Of a stretch of DNA of 11,227 nucleotides, positions 5,533-11,227 are shown piece after piece. A program made the translations under genes and the position numbers. The stretch is from Rhodobiaceae bacterium (GTDB lineage Bacteria; Pseudomonadota; Alphaproteobacteria; Micropepsales; Micropepsaceae). The notes beneath the pieces were generated by a model. That model searched no databases and was not told the origin of the DNA. It was given only the letters and a program-made list of their open reading frames with translations. Location: positions 1-11,227 of the forward strand of contig VFKO01000620.1 in NCBI GenBank assembly GCA_009885515.1. The letters are read 5' to 3'. How positions within the stretch are numbered: position 1 is the first letter of the stretch; every line of letters starts with the position of its first letter.

Positions 5533-5961
5533 CGTCTTTCCCGCTCAACTTGGGCATGCAACAAGCGGTGCGGTCGCGCACTAGGACGCGATCACACGGG
5601 CCGGACCGGGCAACGCACGTTCGTAGTGTTCCGCGTCTTTCAAAACGGTCCGGCATGAATGTTTCACACCGAATCCGCGGAAGCCGGACCGTGAAGTCCC
5701 CACTCCTTATGATGCCCTGCAGCGCTCGTTCGTCATTACCAAGTGATGAAAATGTAACATGAAAAGTAGGAAAAATAAAGGCGGACCAAGCCGTTAACCT
5801 ATATTTCGAGTTCGTCGCAATAGCTACGCAATGGCCGTTTTGCGCGATATAATCACAAAAAACTGAATCACCTTAAAATGGAAGAAAGTGACGCACTCAA
5901 CCGCTAAGTGGGGAAAACTGCAGTTCACCGGTGTTAACCAATAGGCTCGCGCGACTCACCA
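5533..5961. other. Intergenic region between fdxA and carD
   Basis: No convincing gene in 429 nt. The carD-proximal part (5581-5700) is GC-rich and holds three copies of GCCGGACCG; the part from about 5740 to 5900 is AT-rich and is the likely place for the carD promoter, though I cannot pick a clear -35/-10 pair. Near fdxA there are a 10-bp palindrome AACTGCAGTT (5916-5925), CACCGGTG (5926-5933) and two CTAAGTG boxes (5904 and 5962). No clear terminator follows fdxA. Confidence 0.5.
5600..5692. repeat. Three copies of GCCGGACCG upstream of carD, two forming an inverted repeat
   Basis: GCCGGACCG is found at 5600-5608 and 5683-5691, and its complement CGGTCCGGC at 5646-5654. The last two extend to a perfect 10-bp inverted repeat, ACGGTCCGGC (5645-5654) and GCCGGACCGT (5683-5692), with a 28-nt spacer. 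All lie 68-160 nt upstream of the carD ATG, in the probable leader or promoter. They may be operator sites or alternative leader hairpins, since the middle copy can pair with either neighbour. Confidence 0.65.
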
Positions 5962-6300
5962 CTAAGTGCCTTGACCAGGTTTTGGACTAAAAAACTTCTC
6001 GTACTTGTCAGTCACGGTTTCGAACTCTTTGGCATCGACCGGCGGCTCACCCTTCAAAGTTATGTTGGGCCACTTGATCGAAAAGTCTTTGTTGAGCACC
6101 AGCCATTTTTCCATGCCGGTTTCGGTGTCGGGTTTGATGGCATCAACCGGGCACTCCGGCTCACAGACGCCGCAATCGATACACTCATCGGGATGAATGA
6201 CGAGCATATTCTCCCCCTCATAAAAACAGTCTACAGGGCAGACTTCGATACAGTCCATCAACTTGCACTTGATGCAGGCTTCGGTGACAACGTAGGTCAT
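5962..6300 (-). CDS. fdxA: 7Fe-8S ferredoxin FdxA ([3Fe-4S][4Fe-4S])
   Basis: A 112-aa low-potential electron carrier of the Azotobacter FdI type. The start MTYVVTEACIKCK and the rest are strongly conserved in the family. Cys9, Cys17 and Cys50 should bind the 3Fe-4S cluster, and Cys21, Cys40, Cys43 and Cys46 the 4Fe-4S cluster, by analogy with FdI; Cys12 and Cys25 match the non-ligand cysteines there. The second motif is CIDCGVCEPECP. The C-terminal part (KWPNITLKG, then FSPKPGQG) is the extension typical of proteobacterial FdxA. The open frame continues 22 codons upstream, but family conservation fixes the start at the ATG at 6298-6300, although the nearest AGGAG (at about 6317) is further away than usual. 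It lies 108 nt after the S4 gene on the same strand and may share its transcript or have its own promoter in the gap. Confidence 0.95.
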   Translation of the reverse strand: MTYVVTEACIKCKLMDCIEVCPVDCFYEGENMLVIHPDECIDCGVCEPECPVDAIKPDTETGMEKWLVLNKDFSIKWPNITLKGEPPVDAKEFETVTDKYEKFFSPKPGQGT

Positions 6301-6408
6301 GGCGACGAACTTGCGTCTCCTCAAGAATAAGGCCACGTGTTGGCGAGCGAGCCAAACGCGTAGCACTTCGCCAAAGACACAACAACCCCTTCGTGTGTAT
6401 GGAAAAAC

Positions 6409-6783
6409 TCAGCCGTCAATGTCTCGGCCTTTGAGCGCCGAGATCGCGCGCCGGTCCCGCTTAGACGGCCGCCCAACACCCTGACCCGGTGTCATTAACG
6501 GCGTGACATTAGCGCGGGCTTGTTCCAGTGGCGGGGTCAAATCCTCGTAAAGCGGTTGAGCGTCGCTTGCGGGTCCGCGTCGTGTGCCGCCATTTAAAAC
6601 TCTTATCACGCGTACGCGCCCACCTGCGGAAAATGTCAGCACATCATTCGGCTTTACATTTGTGCTCGCCTTGTCGCAGCGATGGCCGTTGATCCTCACC
6701 TTGCCGTCATTCACGGCCGACGAAGCCAGTGTCCGGCTTTTGAAGAAGCGTGCAAACCACAAAAATTTGTCGATCCGCTGCAC
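6409..6783 (-). CDS. S4-domain RNA-binding protein (HslR/Hsp15-like)
   Basis: A 124-aa protein. Residues 1-60 are an S4 RNA-binding domain with the family's opening pattern QRIDKFLWFARFFKSRTLA, then VNDGKVRINGHRCDKAS and VKPNDVLTF. The basic C-terminus (GRPSKRDRRAI) is typical. E. coli Hsp15 (133 aa) binds free 50S subunits carrying blocked nascent chain-tRNA and helps recycle them; a similar ribosome-linked role is likely but only inferred. The start is a GTG at 6781-6783, six bases after the helicase stop and in the same frame as it, with a weak AGAG just upstream, so translation is probably coupled to the helicase. The conserved S4 sequence begins immediately after this GTG, which supports it over any later start. 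Confidence 0.88.
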   Translation of the reverse strand: MQRIDKFLWFARFFKSRTLASSAVNDGKVRINGHRCDKASTNVKPNDVLTFSAGGRVRVIRVLNGGTRRGPASDAQPLYEDLTPPLEQARANVTPLMTPGQGVGRPSKRDRRAISALKGRDIDG

Positions 6784-6789
6784 TAAACT

Positions 6790-9672
6790 CTATTTCTGAA
6801 ATTTAAGCGCCGACAACGCCGCAAACGGCGAGTCGGGATCCACCACGAATGGTTTTTCGGGGCGACGCGGAGAACGCTCTGGGTTTTGACGAGGCTTTTG
6901 CGGCTCCGCACGTTTATGCTCCCGTCGCTCCTTCGGCTTTTCGCCGGTGAGACTCTCAGGCTTGTGCCGCTCTTTGAGAATCGGAGCTTTTGGAGCAGCT
7001 CGCTGTAGGCGTGGTTTCGGCCGCACATCCTCGCGCCGTTGGCGCTGCTGCCATTGTGTCGATTCTTCTCCGCTTTCAGACTTGATACGAACGTCACGAA
7101 AACCCAGAGAGCGCAGGATGTGCGCCATATCATCGTCGCCACACCCCAACACCGACATCATGTCGGGCGAGACTGCAAAGCTCTCGGGCATCTGGCCATT
7201 CTGACCCTTGCTACGAATGATTTCACCCACACGTTCGAGCATGTCGAGCCGGACTGCTCGTGGGCCACACAAACGAAATCCTGCCGCTTCATAAAAGCCG
7301 GAAGGGACGGCAGGATCCGTAGGCAGTGACGTCAGCCCCGCCGTCGGTGGCGGCGGAATGTCCACCATTCCCTGATAAACACACCACAACAGCGCTTTCA
7401 GCCGCGCCGCCGCAGGCTTGAGCAATGCCGGAAGGAAAATGGAAAATGCACCAAAGCGTACCCCAAGCCGGCGCAGCGGCGCCCGGTCTTCCTGGGCGAT
7501 CACACGCAGTTCACGCGTGACAGATTGGCGCGACGCCGATCCTAAATTCTCATAGAGCTGAAAGGCCAACCCCCGCGCTACGCCCTGCAGTGGCGATGCG
7601 AACAACACGACATTTGCCGCCGGCGCTTCGTCGCCCTCCGCAGAGTCAGGCTTGTCGTCAATCGCCGCAGGTTCATCCGGCTCACCGTCGGGCTCAACGT
7701 CGCCCGGTAAAGTTCCGTTCCCGGATTGCTCTGCCACTGGGTCCGTGTGGGCTGGAGCGGGTGAAAGCGCAACAGTCTCGGCTTTGGCGGGCAGTTCTTT
7801 TTTGAGCTCTGCTTGCATGGTCACAAGCGGTGCCAGAATTTTCATGATGTGATGCAAGAGCCATTCGTCCAGCCGCTCGCTCGCGCGTTCGCGGGCGGAT
7901 AGCGAGAGCAAGTCGTCTGCGAACAGCTCGACCCGCGGACGCAAGGGCTCATGACCCTTCTTTAGTTGTGCGACAATACCGCCATTCCACCAGATTCTCC
8001 CATGCTCCGACAGAGTAATGGCTGAGTCTGGCGCGCTGGTTAGCGCGTGGGCGCGTGAAGCAATTTCTCCGGCGAGGCCTTTGAGCGCCGCCGCCCGCAG
8101 CGCCCGGCCATGAATGCCCAGCGCGCGCGGGTCCGCCACAAAAGAGAACCCTTGCAGCCGCCCGACATATTCACCCTCGACCAGGACTTCGCCCTCATCA
8201 TCTACGGTTGCAGCGAACTCTTCATCTTCGCGCAAGCGCCTCATCAAAACGCTGGTGCGCCGGTCGACGAAACGCTGCGTCAGCCGCTCGTGCAGCGCAT
8301 CCGACAGCCGGTCTTCAACCGCGCGCGTCCGCTCTTGCCAGTGCGCGGGATCAGCTACCCAATGCGCGCGATTGGCAATATAGGTCCAGGTCCGGATATG
8401 CGCGATACGCTGTGCAATGATATCAATGTCGCCCTCGGCATTGTCGAGGCGCGCGACATGCCCTTCAAGCCAGTCTTCGGGCAGCACGCCTTCATGGCTC
8501 ATCAAATGCTCGAAAATATTTCCCAGCAGCTGTGCGTGCTCTTCTACGGCGACTTTGCGAAAATCTGGGATCTGGCACACCTGCCACAACTGCTTCACAC
8601 CTGCCGGACCGTGAGTCATGTCCTTGATACGGTCTTCGGCCGCTAAGAGTCTTAGCACCAACTGATCGTCCTGTGCCCGCGCCCGTGAAAGCCCGCGCGT
8701 CGGCGGCAGTGCATCCAGGCTTTGATCGAGTGCGGTAACGCTGGAAAAGTCGACGACGGTGTTGCGCCACTGAATGACACGCACCGGATCGAAGCGATGG
8801 TTCTCGATCGCTTCAACCGTTTCTCCATCCAGCGCATCCGCATCCGCCGTCACGCCAAATGTCCCATCGTTCATGTGGCGGCCAGACCGTCCGGCGATCT
8901 GGGCAAGTTCGCTGGCGCGCAACGGTCGGCGAACGGATCCATCGAATTTGTCTGTAGCTGCAAACGCAACGTGATCGATATCCATATTCAGACCCATGCC
9001 GATCGCATCGGTCGCCACCAGAAAGTCGACATCGCCTGATTGGTAGAGTGCCACTTGCGCATTGCGCGTGCGCGGCGACAGCGCGCCCATAACAACGGCA
9101 GCACCGCCCCGTTGCCTGCGCACAAGCTCGGCAATCGAATAGACGGCATCCGAGGAAAACGCCACAATCGCTGAGCGCCGCGGCAAGCGCGTAAGTTTAC
9201 GTGCGCCCGTATACGCCAAATCCGAAAACCGGGGACGCGAAATAAATTGCACGCCCGGCAAAAGCTTCTGGAGCAAAGGCCGCATAGTGTCAGAGCCCAG
9301 GAAAATAGTCTCAGAGCGGCCACGGGCATTCAAAAGCCGGTCGGTAAAGACATGCCCCCGGTCGAGGTCATTGGCCAATTGGATTTCGTCGACGGCCACA
9401 AATTCAGCCCCCACATCCAGCGGCATCGACTCAACGGTCGCCACCCAGTGAGTTGGCGACTTGGGCACGATCTTTTCTTCACCGGTAATCAGCGCAACGC
9501 AGTGCGGGCCTTTGACCGCCACAATTCGTTCATAGACCTCCCGCGCCAGCAGCCTCAACGGCAAGCCGATGATGCCACTTTGGTGGGCCATCATGCGTTC
9601 AATCGCGTAGTGGGTTTTGCCGGTGTTCGTCGGTCCAAGAACGGCGGTGACCCGGCCGTAGGGAATTGTCAT
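6790..9672 (-). CDS. Suv3-like DExH-box RNA helicase
   Basis: A superfamily 2 helicase of 960 aa from the ATG at 9670-9672. Motifs, numbered from that Met: Walker A GPTNTGKT (13-20), Ia PLRLLAREV (38-46), Walker B DEIQ (95-98), motif III FLGSDT (124-129), motif V ATDAIGMGLNMD (220-231), motif VI QIAGRSGR (258-265). GPTNTGKT and DEIQ with this motif VI are the marks of the Suv3 group, whose mitochondrial members work in RNA degradation; alphaproteobacterial forms probably also unwind structured RNA. After the helicase core come helical regions, an acidic Glu/Asp/Pro linker (about 660-690), a further folded segment, and a basic Arg/Lys/Pro tail (about 880-945) ending in the conserved DPDSPFAALSALK. 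A TTG five codons upstream is possible but has no ribosome site. It is the first gene of a unit with the S4 protein and possibly fdxA. Confidence 0.92.
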   Translation of the reverse strand: MTIPYGRVTAVLGPTNTGKTHYAIERMMAHQSGIIGLPLRLLAREVYERIVAVKGPHCVALITGEEKIVPKSPTHWVATVESMPLDVGAEFVAVDEIQLANDLDRGHVFTDRLLNARGRSETIFLGSDTMRPLLQKLLPGVQFISRPRFSDLAYTGARKLTRLPRRSAIVAFSSDAVYSIAELVRRQRGGAAVVMGALSPRTRNAQVALYQSGDVDFLVATDAIGMGLNMDIDHVAFAATDKFDGSVRRPLRASELAQIAGRSGRHMNDGTFGVTADADALDGETVEAIENHRFDPVRVIQWRNTVVDFSSVTALDQSLDALPPTRGLSRARAQDDQLVLRLLAAEDRIKDMTHGPAGVKQLWQVCQIPDFRKVAVEEHAQLLGNIFEHLMSHEGVLPEDWLEGHVARLDNAEGDIDIIAQRIAHIRTWTYIANRAHWVADPAHWQERTRAVEDRLSDALHERLTQRFVDRRTSVLMRRLREDEEFAATVDDEGEVLVEGEYVGRLQGFSFVADPRALGIHGRALRAAALKGLAGEIASRAHALTSAPDSAITLSEHGRIWWNGGIVAQLKKGHEPLRPRVELFADDLLSLSARERASERLDEWLLHHIMKILAPLVTMQAELKKELPAKAETVALSPAPAHTDPVAEQSGNGTLPGDVEPDGEPDEPAAIDDKPDSAEGDEAPAANVVLFASPLQGVARGLAFQLYENLGSASRQSVTRELRVIAQEDRAPLRRLGVRFGAFSIFLPALLKPAAARLKALLWCVYQGMVDIPPPPTAGLTSLPTDPAVPSGFYEAAGFRLCGPRAVRLDMLERVGEIIRSKGQNGQMPESFAVSPDMMSVLGCGDDDMAHILRSLGFRDVRIKSESGEESTQWQQRQRREDVRPKPRLQRAAPKAPILKERHKPESLTGEKPKERREHKRAEPQKPRQNPERSPRRPEKPFVVDPDSPFAALSALKFQK

Positions 9673-9940
9673 CGATGATGTATCCAAAGGTGCAAAGCGC
9701 GGTCCTCATGCCTTGGCGAGTGGGCGCATGGCAAGTGGCTCAATGTGCCAAGCAGTCTGGGTTGTGGAAATCGAGGGGATGGTTTGGATCACAACCAGAA
9801 CGGATCATGTCCGAATCGGAGATCAGGATTTATCAGTATTTGTTCACGCCAAAACCTAGTAGTTACAACAGCTTCAACCACTAATTTGACTCATAATGTA
9901 AAGCTTGTGTGACCAAGATGTGTCAGGCCGATTTCAATTC

Positions 9941-10014
9941 CTCCGTGTGCGGATTGAACTGATAGCGTATGGGATTCGCACTTGCAAAAACTCCGTGTCC
10001 GGACTGAATTTATC
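9941..10014 (+). repeat. Imperfect direct repeat, 50-bp period
   Basis: CTCCGTGTgCGGAtTGAAcTgAT starts at 9941 and CTCCGTGTcCGGAcTGAAtTtAT at 9991; 19 of 23 bases match (lower case differ). The two copies are exactly 50 bp apart, and the second copy is the left arm of the hairpin at 9996-10026. Confidence 0.6.
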
Positions 10015-10026
10015 AGTCCCCGGACA
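9996..10026. repeat. Strong intergenic hairpin
   Basis: TGTCCGGACTGA (9996-10007) pairs with TCAGTCCCCGGACA (10013-10026) over 12 bp with a 2-nt bulge and a 5-nt loop. On the minus strand it is followed, after four bases, by TTTTT, so it could end minus-strand transcription, yet no minus-strand gene lies upstream within the window. An operator or a small-RNA terminator is an alternative. Confidence 0.6.
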
Positions 10027-10271
10027 ATCAGAACTCGAATCCGCGGGCTGTGGAAAAATCCGGGATTACGCCGGAACATTACCCATACAGAACGGGGTCA
10101 AAGGATCGACGCTTGCAAAATTCTAATTCGTTCACGCCCTATATCTAGGGGGTATGTCGCACTTTAATCACTAGGAGCACGCTCCAGATTGTGCCGTTTG
10201 ACGCTTGCAAGCTTTCCCCGAATACTGAGACGCGATTATTGCACCTGAGAAACGAATTGGAACCGCACCCC

Positions 10272-11227
<956 letters not shown>

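Larger units (their letters stand above)
9673..10271. other. Long intergenic region between the helicase and methylmalonyl-CoA mutase genes
   Basis: No convincing gene in 599 nt, which should hold divergent promoters for helicase (-) and mutase (+). Near the helicase there is an inverted repeat CTTGGC/GCCAAG (9712-9717 and 9747-9752). Further on are a 50-bp-spaced direct repeat starting CTCCGTGT (9941 and 9991), the strong hairpin 9996-10026, and TTGCAA cores at 9982, 10113 and 10205. The last lies in a perfect palindrome GCTTGCAAGC (10203-10212) about 60 nt before the mutase ATG. I cannot pick clear promoter hexamers. Confidence 0.5.

Noticed and set aside
4886..5584. Plus-strand open frame of 232 codons opposite carD
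   Set aside because: Its composition (Thr, Phe, Ala, Gly runs) is the antisense image of the Lys/Ala/Val-rich carD tail; it is a shadow.
6301..6366. 22-residue N-terminal extension of ferredoxin
   Set aside because: The family start MTYVVTE is strongly conserved, and the extension is low-complexity and carries the probable ribosome-binding AGGAG.
8110..8646. Plus-strand open frame of 178 codons inside the helicase gene
   Set aside because: It is antisense to a well-conserved helicase frame and has no recognisable domain; long antisense frames are common in GC-rich genes.
9673..9687. TTG start for the helicase five codons upstream
   Set aside because: No ribosome site precedes it, and family proteins begin close to the ATG at 9672, a few residues before GRVTAVLGPTNTGKT.
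9996..10026. Hairpin as a terminator of a protein-coding gene
   Set aside because: A T-run follows only on the minus strand, and no minus-strand gene ends here in the window. Kept as a hairpin of unknown role.

Overview
The window reads as a chromosomal piece of an alphaproteobacterium with moderate to high G+C. The evidence is family resemblance rather than any marker gene: a Suv3-like helicase, an S4/HslR-like protein, an FdxA-type 7Fe ferredoxin and a CarD regulator lie in one orientation, an arrangement I associate with Alphaproteobacteria; there is an SNase-like secreted protein with a C-terminal OB-like domain, and a B12-dependent methylmalonyl-CoA mutase. No rRNA, intact tRNA, CRISPR array, transposase or integrase gene is visible.

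Layout. 1-98 (-) is the N-terminus of a GMC-type flavin oxidoreductase, cut by the window edge. 293-706 (-) is a DUF1330 protein. Divergent from it, 897-2228 (+) is a fusion of an alpha/beta hydrolase with a class III nucleotide cyclase domain (Rv1900c/LipJ-like architecture). 2229-2586 has no gene. 2587-3542 (-) holds a translationally coupled two-gene unit: a 218-aa protein of unknown function followed by a small HGGxSTGP zinc-ribbon-like protein. Upstream of this pair are a cluster of direct and inverted repeats and then the 5' half of a tRNA-Arg(CCT) gene (3795-3839, -), broken just after the anticodon arm. Together these suggest an eroded integration site. Directly beyond the tRNA fragment, 3847-4665 (+) encodes an exported SNase-fold protein that has lost most catalytic and metal-binding residues.

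From 4738 to 9672 the minus strand carries, in transcription order, helicase, S4 protein, ferredoxin and CarD. Helicase and S4 are nearly contiguous and probably co-transcribed; ferredoxin follows after 108 nt; carD has a 429-nt upstream region with its own inverted repeats and ends at a clear intrinsic terminator that also separates it from the convergent nuclease-like gene. CarD carries a lysine-rich, histone-H1-like N-terminal extension of about 100 residues.

From 9673 to 10271 is a 599-nt intergenic region with a strong hairpin, a 50-bp-spaced direct repeat and several TTGCAA cores. It leads into methylmalonyl-CoA mutase (10272 to the window end, +, partial).

Most interesting points: the tRNA-Arg half-gene with its repeat cluster and accessory gene pair, the degenerate nuclease whose promoter may derive from the dead tRNA, the H1-like tail on CarD, and the repeated GCCGGACCG elements upstream of carD.
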